Source: Chitinophagaceae bacterium (GTDB lineage: Bacteria; Bacteroidota; Bacteroidia; Chitinophagales; Chitinophagaceae). From it: a stretch of 64,000 bases of DNA. The notes under the pieces were generated by a model, which worked only from the letters and a program-made list of their open reading frames with translations, had not been told where the DNA came from and did no database searches. This document shows, one piece after another, positions 53,563-61,533 of this stretch (position 1 is its first letter; each line of letters begins with the position of its first letter). The DNA lies in NCBI GenBank assembly GCA_947452965.1, contig CANGEW010000007.1:1-64000 (forward strand), read 5' to 3'. The translations under genes were made by a program, and so were the position numbers.

Positions 53563-56019
53563 ATGCCATTGAAAAAGTTTTTTTTTATATGCTTGTTGTT
53601 TTGTTTCTATAATGTGACATCTTTCGCACAAGCGCCTCAATCGTATAGCTCCTCTGAAATTTTATTGCAACTTAAAAAATTAAAAGTATTAGGGTCGGTA
53701 TTATATATTGCTGCTCATCCAGATGATGAAAACACCACTTTATTAACCTATTTAACAAAAGAAAAATTATTTAGAACAGGTTATTTAAGTTTAACAAGGG
53801 GAGATGGCGGACAAAATCTAATTGGTGATGAACAAGGTGTGGATTTGGGATTAATAAGAAGTCAAGAATTATTAGCCGCTAGAAAACAGGATGGAGCAGA
53901 GCAGTTTTTTTCCAGTGCTTTTGATTTTGGGTATACTAAAAATCCTGAGGAAGCGCTAACAATATGGGGACATGATAAAATATTGTCTGATGTAGTATGG
54001 GTAATTCGAAATTTTAAGCCAGACGTAATTATTTGTAGATTTCCTACAACTGGAGAAGGTGGACATGGACAACATACGGCTTCGGCTTTATTAGCTGAAG
54101 AAGCTTTTGAAGCGGCAGCCGACTCATCTCAATTTCCCGATCAACTAAAAAAAATAAATTATTATGGAGAAAAAGTATCAACGTGGAAGGCTAGTCGCTT
54201 ACTTTGGAATACGTTTAATTTTGGGGGTGTTAATACACAAAAAGAGGATCAATTTAAGTTAAATGATGGTGGATATAATACATTGCTAGGTAAGAGTTAT
54301 GGTGAAATTGCAGCATTGAGTAGAAGTCAGCATAAAAGTCAAGGTTTTGGTGTGGCTGCTCAAAGAGGTAATTCAACAGAATATTTTGCAACGATAAAAG
54401 GTATTCGACCTGTATATGATATAATGGATAGTATAAATACCACTTGGAGTAGAATAGGAAATTCATCCATGGAGGAAAAAGTGGAGTCAATAATAAATCA
54501 TTTCAATCCATCACATCCAGAAAACAGCGTGATAGAGTTGTGTCAACTCTATCAATTACTTAATTCAGAGTATGCTCCTTCTTACTGGAGATACCAAAAA
54601 TTAGTTGAAATAAAAAATCTCATTCAACATTGTAGTGCTTGGTTTTCAGAAGCAGTATCTACTTCAAAATTTATTACACCTGATGATAGTGTTCACATTG
54701 CGTATTTTTTCAATAATCGAACAGGATTGTCTTTAGATAAGGTAATCATTCGTTCTTATGATCATACTCAAGTTCAATTTGATAGTATTCCTTGTAATAA
54801 GATGATGGTTCTAAAAAAAGACTTTATTTTAAATGATACATTTTTGAATACGCAACCTTATTGGTTACAAAATGAAAAATCATCTGGTACATATAACGTA
54901 AAGGAGCCGAATCTACTTAATGGGAGTTGTGGTTTATTATTGAATGAATTAGAAGTTTCATTATATGGAGTTGTAATAAATTATCCTATTCAAATTATAT
55001 GGAAACAAGTGGATCCAATAAAAGGAGAATTATATCAACCTGTTTCGGTGGTTCCAGCTTTGTCCGTTTCACCTGTACAATCCGTATTGATTTCCAATCA
55101 TTCAAATCTAATACAAGGTGAGGTTGCAATAAAGGCATTTAAAGATGTCTTAATACAATTTATTCAAGTAAATGGTAAAAAAATAGTAGATACCAATCTT
55201 TTGATGAGAAAGCAAAATGTGATTTATAAAAGTATTCCTCTGCAGGAAGGAGTTAATGAAATTAAAGTTTTCGCAAACAATCAACTATATGCTTCAGCAG
55301 TAAAAGAGATTCATTATGATCACATCCCGGATATTATTTATCAGAAAAAGGCAATTATTCAATCTAAGACAATCGATTGTAACATTGCGGGTAAAAATAT
55401 TGGATATATAAAAGGAGCGGGTGATAAAGTGCCAGATATGCTTCAGCAAATGGGGTATCATGTTCAATACTTAGAAAAAAAAGATATCGTTCTATCAAAT
55501 ATTTTAAAGTTTGATGCGATTGTGACTGGTGTTAGAGCCTATAACACTAACGAATGGTTATCCGAAGTGTATGAAGTATTAATGAGATACATTCAAAAAG
55601 GAGGTGTGATGTTAGTTCAATATAATACTAATAATCAAATAGGTCCCATTAAGGCAAAAATGAGTCCTTTTGATTTTGAGATCACAAAAAATAGAATTAC
55701 GGATGAAAATGCGACTGTTCAAATATTGAATCCATCAAACGATATCTATCATTATCCCAATCACATCCAGGCACAAGATTTTAAGGATTGGATTCAAGAA
55801 AGAAGCATTTATCACGCTAAAACTTCCGATCCACATTTTGAAAAGTGCTTCTTAATGAATGATCCTCAAGAAAAGGGCGACGACGGTAGTTTGATAATTG
55901 CCAAATATGGAAAAGGTAGGTTTATTTATACCGGACTTTCCTTTTTCAGACAACTACCCGCAGGTGTTCCGGGGGCAATGAGACTTTTCGCAAATCTTCT
56001 GGCAAAAAAGTCGAATTAG
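53563..56019 (+). CDS. Exported PIG-L-family deacetylase with C-terminal amidotransferase-like domain
   Basis: A signal peptide (to TSFA) is followed by a PIG-L/LmbE deacetylase domain (residues ~40-290): the zinc motif HPDDE at 52-56, RGDGGQNLIG and the later zinc histidine in GHGQHTASALL. The enzymes remove N-acetyl groups from sugars or glycolipids. A ~300-residue beta-rich middle and a C-terminal alpha/beta domain (FDAIVTGVRAYNTNEWL...YIQKGGVMLVQYN...) follow. At 818 residues it is far larger than single-domain PIG-L. It is 32 bp from the M14 gene, so the two are probably co-expressed and may process the same extracellular glycopeptide. Confidence 0.88.
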   Translation: MPLKKFFFICLLFCFYNVTSFAQAPQSYSSSEILLQLKKLKVLGSVLYIAAHPDDENTTLLTYLTKEKLFRTGYLSLTRGDGGQNLIGDEQGVDLGLIRSQELLAARKQDGAEQFFSSAFDFGYTKNPEEALTIWGHDKILSDVVWVIRNFKPDVIICRFPTTGEGGHGQHTASALLAEEAFEAAADSSQFPDQLKKINYYGEKVSTWKASRLLWNTFNFGGVNTQKEDQFKLNDGGYNTLLGKSYGEIAALSRSQHKSQGFGVAAQRGNSTEYFATIKGIRPVYDIMDSINTTWSRIGNSSMEEKVESIINHFNPSHPENSVIELCQLYQLLNSEYAPSYWRYQKLVEIKNLIQHCSAWFSEAVSTSKFITPDDSVHIAYFFNNRTGLSLDKVIIRSYDHTQVQFDSIPCNKMMVLKKDFILNDTFLNTQPYWLQNEKSSGTYNVKEPNLLNGSCGLLLNELEVSLYGVVINYPIQIIWKQVDPIKGELYQPVSVVPALSVSPVQSVLISNHSNLIQGEVAIKAFKDVLIQFIQVNGKKIVDTNLLMRKQNVIYKSIPLQEGVNEIKVFANNQLYASAVKEIHYDHIPDIIYQKKAIIQSKTIDCNIAGKNIGYIKGAGDKVPDMLQQMGYHVQYLEKKDIVLSNILKFDAIVTGVRAYNTNEWLSEVYEVLMRYIQKGGVMLVQYNTNNQIGPIKAKMSPFDFEITKNRITDENATVQILNPSNDIYHYPNHIQAQDFKDWIQERSIYHAKTSDPHFEKCFLMNDPQEKGDDGSLIIAKYGKGRFIYTGLSFFRQLPAGVPGAMRLFANLLAKKSN

Positions 56020-56025
56020 AAATTT

Positions 56026-56982
56026 TTATTCAGAGATTTCTATCTGATATGAAATAATAGGTCTATCGTTGTGGATTACAGTAAAACTTATCTCGTCTTC
56101 TTTTTTAAAGGTGTAACTAAAAGTGATTACTCCATTTTCCTCATCAAAATTAATTCTTTCAGGTTTGGATTGTTTAGATCCTGATTTATAGATAATGTAA
56201 AGAGCATCTAATGGTTTGTAATCATATTTAAAAGAGAATGAAACAGGTGCATTGATTTTAGCATGAATAAGCCCTTTGCTTGGCATATTATTATTCATAT
56301 TAATGGCATAGGCTTCTGATCCAATAATTGGGAGACTGTAAAAGTCTTTTAAATTTTTTGGTCCGTTGCCAAACAACCAAGCACTGTTTTTTGGGAAATG
56401 GTCTTGATAAAAGAGCGATATTGCCGGGAAGAAATAATTACCGTTAAATGATTTAATAAAGATAGTTTGTTTGTTATCTAGGTAACCCGATGCTTTAACA
56501 ACATCTACAAAGTACCATTGTTCATTGCTATTTCCGAGTTGAATCATATTCCAGTAATGATTGGGCTCTTCGGAAGGATTGTTGATATCTTCACATTTGA
56601 TTTGAGTATATCCATTAATAACCATGCACCGAATATTAGACTGACTGCACATTTCCTGAAATAAGGAAGCAAAACCTTTTGACGTAGCAGCTCTTTTTTT
56701 TAATATTTCCATTGGATCAATATCAAGATCAGGATTTCTTTTCTGAGATTTTACATCAAAGTCAATGTTAAGTGCAATCCAGGTAAAAATAGCTCTTGCT
56801 TTCATTTCTTTTGTAGAGAAAGAAGTAGTTAATTTTTGAGATATATCAGCGATTGACATTGAATCTAGTTTGCCCAGATTTGTAACCAGCACATCAACGT
56901 TTTCATATTTAGCATTGTTTTGTGCAGGTAACAAATAATAAAAGAAGCAAAAGATGTTTAGTAAAAAAAATGATTTTATCAT
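56026..56982 (-). CDS. Transglutaminase-fold exported protein lacking the catalytic cysteine
   Basis: Signal peptide (to LPA) and a transglutaminase-like core at residues ~60-200. ARAIFTWIALNIDFD, the GFASLFQEMCSQSNIRCMVINGY block, NHYWNMIQL (His142) and WYFVDVV (Asp160) follow the family, but the position of the catalytic Cys (in VCxGYA) is Ser101 (TSKGFA). The C-terminal ~100 residues are beta-like (YDYKPLDALYIIY, ITFSYTFKKEDEISF). It is probably an inactive, binding-only member, or uses Ser. It converges with the PIG-L gene, 6 bp apart. Confidence 0.82.
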   Translation of the reverse strand: MIKSFFLLNIFCFFYYLLPAQNNAKYENVDVLVTNLGKLDSMSIADISQKLTTSFSTKEMKARAIFTWIALNIDFDVKSQKRNPDLDIDPMEILKKRAATSKGFASLFQEMCSQSNIRCMVINGYTQIKCEDINNPSEEPNHYWNMIQLGNSNEQWYFVDVVKASGYLDNKQTIFIKSFNGNYFFPAISLFYQDHFPKNSAWLFGNGPKNLKDFYSLPIIGSEAYAINMNNNMPSKGLIHAKINAPVSFSFKYDYKPLDALYIIYKSGSKQSKPERINFDEENGVITFSYTFKKEDEISFTVIHNDRPIISYQIEISE

Positions 56983-57059
56983 AAAGTAGTATTAAATAAA
57001 AAAGCATTCACATAAAAATATGAATGCTAGTTAGAATAAAAATACGAATTATGGAGATT

Positions 57060-58175
57060 TTAATTACCCTTAATCATAAAAACGTACTCCTGTATTTTTT
57101 TTATCTGTGTAACTCTATCAGTCTTTCGTAGAATTGGATTTGTTGTAATTTTTATGTTTTCAAAACTGGGTAATTTTTTAAGTGTATTTACAACTGAAAA
57201 AATATTGTAAGATTTTATAGCAAATACCACACCTTCGGAACTCTCTTCTTTACTTGATAGGACACCAACTAATTCTCCGTTCTTATTAATTACAGGTGAT
57301 CCGCTATTACCTTCATTGGCTAGTGTACTTAATTGGTAAAAGATTGAGTCCATTTGGTATCCATTCTTAGCACTTATATATCCTTCTCCGTATACAATTT
57401 CTTGTTTTGGAAAACCTAAAGTAAAAATGGGTTCTCCTAATTCACAGGTGGATTTTTTTATGCTAAAAGGGAGGGGGGCTAATTTTTTAAAATCTTGATC
57501 AATAATTTTAAGAATGGCAATATCATTTTGATTATCACTATAAATAGCTTCCGCAGCGAATTGCTCTCCTTTGTTATTTTCTACAACTAAATGATGGGTT
57601 GCCTCAGTTAGTACATGTGCGTTGGTAACAAGGTAGTTGTTATTCACATCAATCATAAAACCAGTAGCCCTGAAATTGCTTTCTAATTTTGATTTGGCAG
57701 GTGTTGTATTATCTGAGGTGTTGATTTGATTGACTTTCGTTTCTAATTTTTTATACTTTACATCCTGCTCTCTTATTTTTTCAACAAGAGGTCTTAGGTT
57801 ATTTACTTTTACATTAGTAAAGAACGAAAAAATGGAACTACTAAGAAAAGAAATAATGATGGCTATAGATGCAGCAACCGCAATGGTTCTTTTATATTGA
57901 TTCCAGAGGTAAATAATTTTGCTTTTAGGAGATAGGGGAGAGTTTTTGATGATGCCTTGTTGTTTTAATTTGTCAACCGTCTCTCTTATTGATTTTTTTA
58001 ATGCCTGTTGATTCCCAAACTGATCCAATTGGTCTAAAAAGTAAGTACATTCCACAAATAGTTGATCAATTTCAGGATTGTTTTGCCTAAGATTTTCAAA
58101 ATTAGCTTTCTCTTCTAAGTTCATTTCTCCTTGAAGATACTTTTCAATATCGGCGATTAATTGTGACTGGTCCAT
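57060..58175 (-). CDS. Membrane fusion: anti-sigma-like N-terminus + periplasmic trypsin-like protease
   Basis: Numbered as in the listed ORF (start 58202; ATG 58175 preferred because it follows the sigma-factor stop by 1 bp; ATG 58187 would overlap it by 11 bp). Residues ~10-100 are an acidic-basic helical cytosolic part (DIEKYLQGEMNLEEKANFENL) like zinc-free anti-sigma factors of Bacteroidota. Residues ~106-128 are one membrane helix, ~135-165 a coiled-coil linker. Residues ~172-345 are a trypsin/HtrA-like domain with His196 (TNAHVL), Asp227 (NDIAIL) and Ser300 (GNSGSPV), no PDZ. It probably holds the sigma factor and protects the envelope in one chain; the anti-sigma role is inference from position and shape. 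Confidence 0.83.
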   Translation of the reverse strand: MDQSQLIADIEKYLQGEMNLEEKANFENLRQNNPEIDQLFVECTYFLDQLDQFGNQQALKKSIRETVDKLKQQGIIKNSPLSPKSKIIYLWNQYKRTIAVAASIAIIISFLSSSIFSFFTNVKVNNLRPLVEKIREQDVKYKKLETKVNQINTSDNTTPAKSKLESNFRATGFMIDVNNNYLVTNAHVLTEATHHLVVENNKGEQFAAEAIYSDNQNDIAILKIIDQDFKKLAPLPFSIKKSTCELGEPIFTLGFPKQEIVYGEGYISAKNGYQMDSIFYQLSTLANEGNSGSPVINKNGELVGVLSSKEESSEGVVFAIKSYNIFSVVNTLKKLPSFENIKITTNPILRKTDRVTQIKKIQEYVFMIKGN

Positions 58176-58176
58176 A

Positions 58177-58743
58177 TTAATTTTCATGTTTATATTCCGC
58201 AAAGAATAATTTTTTTAACCTCATTAAGCATTTATATTTCTGGGTTTTAGCATTATCAGCATTCGTATATTTAAATTCTGCAGCAATCTCATTCATGTGC
58301 TTCTTTTGTATATAATAGGCTTCTAATAAGCTTTTACAGGGTTCCCCAATTTTCGACAATGCGTTTTCCATGATATGAAAGCGATCTTGCTGTTTTTCAT
58401 GTTTTGTCACATCCTCTTCAATAGCTACATATTCTTCAAAGTCGTCTGCTTGTAGACCAAATCGCTGAATTTGTTGTAATTTTTTTAGCCAAATTCTCTT
58501 ACAAACAGAGTAGAGGTAGGTTTTAATCAAGCAGTTAAGCTGAAATTCATTGTCTAGCGATTTTTGATACAATACAATCATAGCTTCCTGAAAAGTATCT
58601 GAGGCATCATCCATGGATCCCTTATTATTAATAATAAGGTTTTGTATCATGGGGAAGTGACTTTTATAAATAGTCTCTATAGATGCTTTATCTTGAATAG
58701 CTAAACCCTCCAATAATAGTTTATCCTGCTCGATAGTACTCAC
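58177..58743 (-). CDS. ECF-type RNA polymerase sigma factor
   Basis: A 188-residue sigma-70-family protein. Region 2 is in residues ~15-95 (FPMIQNLIINN...DDASDTFQEAMIVLYQK, LIKTYLYSVCKRIWLKKLQ), region 4 in residues ~125-185 (LSKIGEPCKSLLEAYYIQKKHMNEIAAEFKYTNADNAKTQKYKCLMRLKKLF), with a short acidic linker. The start is GTG 58743; no in-frame ATG precedes region 2. The stop is 1 bp from the preferred start of the membrane fusion protein, so they are one operon. An inverted repeat (58775-58810) lies upstream. Confidence 0.9.
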   Translation of the reverse strand: MSTIEQDKLLLEGLAIQDKASIETIYKSHFPMIQNLIINNKGSMDDASDTFQEAMIVLYQKSLDNEFQLNCLIKTYLYSVCKRIWLKKLQQIQRFGLQADDFEEYVAIEEDVTKHEKQQDRFHIMENALSKIGEPCKSLLEAYYIQKKHMNEIAAEFKYTNADNAKTQKYKCLMRLKKLFFAEYKHEN

Positions 58744-58774
58744 TTACATTGTATTTATACTGATTTATTTGATT

Positions 58775-58810
58775 GGTAACCCAAAAAAAATTTTATTTTT
58801 TAGGGTTACC
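58775..58810. promoter_or_regulatory. Inverted repeat GGTAACCC between divergent sigma operon and lipoprotein gene
   Basis: GGTAACCC (58775-58782) and GGGTTACC (58803-58810) are perfect 8-bp inverted arms 20 bp apart, with a pure A/T spacer. Each arm read outward from the other could be the -35 element of a promoter facing the gene beyond it: the sigma operon on the left and the lipoprotein on the right. GTAAC resembles the AAC-containing -35 boxes of ECF sigma factors. TATATTTG (58815-58822), a housekeeping -7 element, follows on the right. Confidence 0.55.
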
Positions 58811-58868
58811 TTTTTATATTTGCCGTATTAATTAGCAAATTATAATTTTAAACCAAAAAAAAATCAAA

Positions 58869-59060
58869 ATGAAAAAGTTTTTATCAATTGCTTTCATCGC
58901 TGCTTCATTAGTAGCTTGTAATGGTGGTTCTAAAGAAGAAGCTCCTGCTACAGATTCTACAGCGGTTGCTCCTGCTGCTGATTCAACTGTAAAAGTTGAT
59001 ACTGCTGCTGTTAAAGTTGATAGTGCTGCTGTAAAAGTAGACACTGCTGCTAAGAAGTAG
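58869..59060 (+). CDS. Small lipoprotein with heptad repeat
   Basis: MKKFLSIAFIAASLVAC is a lipoprotein signal with Cys17. The mature ~46 residues are Ala/Val/Asp/Lys/Thr-rich and contain tandem 7-residue repeats (VKVDTAA, VKVDSAA, VKVDTAA), so they form a low-complexity, possibly extended or coiled-coil tail. It is divergent from the ECF sigma operon across an inverted repeat and may be a target of that sigma factor. No function is recognised; small repeat-bearing lipoproteins of this shape are common in this phylum. Confidence 0.85.
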   Translation: MKKFLSIAFIAASLVACNGGSKEEAPATDSTAVAPAADSTVKVDTAAVKVDSAAVKVDTAAKK

Positions 59061-59071
59061 TTAACTCATAC

Positions 59072-59097
59072 GTAAACTGAACTTGCCGTCAGTTTAC
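59072..59097 (+). terminator. Terminator-like hairpin after the small lipoprotein
   Basis: GTAAACTGA pairs perfectly with TCAGTTTAC across an 8-nt loop, 11 bp past the stop, followed by AAAATTTTT. A second and stronger hairpin follows at 59127. Confidence 0.6.
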
Positions 59098-59126
59098 AAA
59101 ATTTTTAAATGGCAAGCAATCGTTAT

Positions 59127-59158
59127 AGTCATTCCGTTTCAACGGAGTGACTTTTTTT
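59127..59158 (+). terminator. Bidirectional-looking terminator between lipoprotein and YkgJ gene
   Basis: AGTCATTCCGTT pairs with AACGGAGTGACT (one G-T pair) and is followed by TTTTTTT. It fits termination of the lipoprotein transcript; 67 bp separate it from the convergent YkgJ gene stop. Confidence 0.8.
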
Positions 59159-59225
59159 ATGAATAACTTATTAAAAATTAGTGACTTATCTTTTTTGGGT
59201 GTCTTAAATTTGACAAATAAAATTA

Positions 59226-59729
59226 TTATTGAGCGTTGTAGTGGGAGATCATTTTTTCTACCAATTTGAATGTAGCCGGACAATAATCGATATTTTGTTT
59301 GTGCACGTGAGCATATAATTTCCAGTTTTTCTTGGAAAGATGAGGGAAAGTCGCACAATCAACTGGACGTATATGATAAATAGAACATTTATTATCTTTC
59401 AAATTTAAAAATTGACAAGGTTGTTTTTTATTTACTAAGTCTTTGTTTGAATCTTTTTTTAACCATTGTTTTCTGAACTCTTCTGGTGTTTGTCCAAAAT
59501 GAGCTGAAATTCTTTTAAGATCTTGCTTTGTGAAAGTAGGGGTCATCTTCTTGCAACAATTGGCACATGACAAGCAGTCCACTTCATTCCAAACTTCTTT
59601 TTCCATCTTTGGTAAAAGGGTTGTGATGCCCTTAGGTGGCTGTTTTTCGGATGTATTAATGAATTTTCTAAACGCTTTTCTATTTGTAGAAAGTTTACGC
59701 TTGAATGACCTAAGATTCACAGAAAGCAT
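59226..59729 (-). CDS. YkgJ-family cysteine cluster protein
   Basis: A 167-residue protein with the cysteine signature of the family (CLSCANCC near residue 54, then CQF, KCSIYHIRPVDCATFP and YCPATF), which binds zinc or iron-sulfur. GIYxxRPxxCxxFP-type wording is intact (SIYHIRPVDCATFP). The molecular role is unknown. It converges with the lipoprotein gene and is divergent from xerD across 92 bp. Confidence 0.88.
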   Translation of the reverse strand: MLSVNLRSFKRKLSTNRKAFRKFINTSEKQPPKGITTLLPKMEKEVWNEVDCLSCANCCKKMTPTFTKQDLKRISAHFGQTPEEFRKQWLKKDSNKDLVNKKQPCQFLNLKDNKCSIYHIRPVDCATFPHLSKKNWKLYAHVHKQNIDYCPATFKLVEKMISHYNAQ

Positions 59730-59821
59730 GATAAAATGTATGGGTTATTAAAATAGTTGTTACACGAAATTAATGTTTAATTAAATTGTATTATCATTGA
59801 TATTCAATCTTTTCAAAAATA

Positions 59822-60724
59822 ATGTGGGAACCCTATAAAAAAGGATACAAAGCCTGGTTGCAACTCGAAAAGTCATTGGCAGAAAACTCAGTGGAGGCTT
59901 ATCTGCATGATATTGAAAAATTTACTTCGTATTTAATCGAAAAGGGTATAAAAAAAAATCCAGATGAGATTATCTTGGAAGACATAGAGCAATTTTTAAA
60001 GTGGATACATGAATTAGGAATGACAGCAACTTCTCAAGCGAGAATTATTTCTGGCATGAAAAGTTTTTATAAATATTGCATCCTAGAGCAAATTACCATA
60101 ACAGATCCTACTTTCTTATTAGAATCGCCTAAATTAAAAAGACTATTACCTGATACACTCTCTTTTGAAGAAATAGAAAAAATTATTGAACAAATTGACC
60201 TTAGTTTGCCAGAAGGTGTTCGTAATAAAGCAATTTTTGAAACTATGTATAGTTGTGGATTGCGAGTAAGCGAAGTTGTGAATTTACAATTAAGTTCTAT
60301 GTATTTAGATGTAGGCTTTATTAAAGTGATTGGAAAGGGGAACAAACAACGATTAGTTCCCATTGGAACAGATTCCATAAAGCATATTACAATTTATAAA
60401 AATAGTATTCGAAATCACCTAGGTATTAAAGCCGGTTTTGAAGATATTCTCTTTTTAAATAGGCGAGGTAAATCATTATCAAGAGTAATGATTTTTTTAA
60501 TATTAAAAGATTTAGTAAAAAAAGCAGGCATTGTAAAAAATGTATCTCCACATACTTTTCGACATTCTTTCGCAACACATTTGGTGGAAGGGGGGGCTGA
60601 TTTAAGAGCGGTTCAGGAAATGTTAGGTCATGAGAGTATTACAACCACTGAAATATATACTCATCTTGATAGGGAGTATCTTCGCTCAACATTACATGAG
60701 TTTCATCCGGCATTTAAAAAGTAA
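59822..60724 (+). CDS. xerD: Tyrosine site-specific recombinase XerD
   Basis: It resolves chromosome dimers at dif with XerC. Residues 1-~95 are the SAM-like DNA-binding core (WLQLEKSLAENSVEAYLHDIEKF). The catalytic residues are all present: Arg148 (GLRVSE), Lys172 (GKGNKQRLVP), His244 and Arg247 (HTFRHSFATHL), His270 (LGHESI) and Tyr279 (IYTHLD). The length of 300 and the wording fit the housekeeping Xer rather than an element integrase, and no attachment-site repeats lie nearby. It converges with the glycosyltransferase gene 11 bp away. Confidence 0.92.
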   Translation: MWEPYKKGYKAWLQLEKSLAENSVEAYLHDIEKFTSYLIEKGIKKNPDEIILEDIEQFLKWIHELGMTATSQARIISGMKSFYKYCILEQITITDPTFLLESPKLKRLLPDTLSFEEIEKIIEQIDLSLPEGVRNKAIFETMYSCGLRVSEVVNLQLSSMYLDVGFIKVIGKGNKQRLVPIGTDSIKHITIYKNSIRNHLGIKAGFEDILFLNRRGKSLSRVMIFLILKDLVKKAGIVKNVSPHTFRHSFATHLVEGGADLRAVQEMLGHESITTTEIYTHLDREYLRSTLHEFHPAFKK

Positions 60725-60735
60725 ATGGTAAAATT

Positions 60736-61476
60736 CTATTGATTACGTATGTGTTTTTTGTAGTCTTTTGATAAGCTCATGTATTTCAGTTGTAAAACCC
60801 CTAATACGCCTTCTTTTATAATCCCCTTATTCATTTTGCTAGCACCTAATTTTCGGTCAATAAATGTGATTGGAACTTCTTTGATTTTGAATCCTAATTT
60901 CCATGCGCTGAATTTCATTTCTATTTGAAAAGCATAACCAATGAATTTTATATGACTAAAATTGATTGCCTCTAATACTTTTCTTGAATAACAAACAAAA
61001 CCAGCAGTTGGGTCCATAACAGGCATCCAGGTAATCATTCTAGTATATAAAGAAGCGCCTTTAGAAAGCATGATTCTGTCGGTAGGCCAGTTTTCTAGAG
61101 CACCTCCTGTAACATATCGAGACCCTACAGCAACATCGGCTCCTTCAACACAAGCTTGGTGTAATCTGATTAGATCTTTTGGATTGTGAGAAAAGTCAGC
61201 ATCCATTTCGAATATATAATGATACCCTTTTTCTAAACACCATTTAAAACCATGAATATATGCAGTGCCTAATCCAAGCTTTCCTTTCCGCTCTTCTAAA
61301 AATAATTGACCTGGGTAGAGAGGGAATAAAGATTTCACAATATTGGCTGTTTGATCAGGAGAGCCATCATCTATCACCAAAACATGAAAATGTTCATTAA
61401 GGTCAATAACAGCTTTAATAATAGCTGCAATGTTTTCCTTTTCATTATAAGTTGGTATGATAACGATTTTCCCCAA
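60736..61476 (-). CDS. Polyprenol-phosphate mannosyltransferase-like glycosyltransferase (DPM1-type, GT2)
   Basis: A GT2-family enzyme of 246 residues: IVIIPTYNEKENI at the start, VIDDGSPDQT, the DxD-type metal site MDADFSH (~residue 92), RKGKLGLGTAYIHGF and the later WPVMDPTAGFVCYSR and GYAFQIEMKFSAWKLGF. The family transfers mannose (or glucose) from GDP-sugar to a polyprenyl phosphate for glycosylation or lipid anchors. It has no C-terminal membrane helices. The start is TTG (61476). The donor sugar cannot be read with certainty. Confidence 0.9.
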   Translation of the reverse strand: MGKIVIIPTYNEKENIAAIIKAVIDLNEHFHVLVIDDGSPDQTANIVKSLFPLYPGQLFLEERKGKLGLGTAYIHGFKWCLEKGYHYIFEMDADFSHNPKDLIRLHQACVEGADVAVGSRYVTGGALENWPTDRIMLSKGASLYTRMITWMPVMDPTAGFVCYSRKVLEAINFSHIKFIGYAFQIEMKFSAWKLGFKIKEVPITFIDRKLGASKMNKGIIKEGVLGVLQLKYMSLSKDYKKHIRNQ

Positions 61477-61533
61477 ACAAAAATATTTACAACATTAAAA
61501 TTATGTTCAAATTTAATGTAATATGCGGAGTTC

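Noticed and set aside
59822-60724. XerD as integrase of a mobile element
   Set aside because: Length and wording fit the housekeeping recombinase; no tRNA, repeats or phage genes lie beside it.
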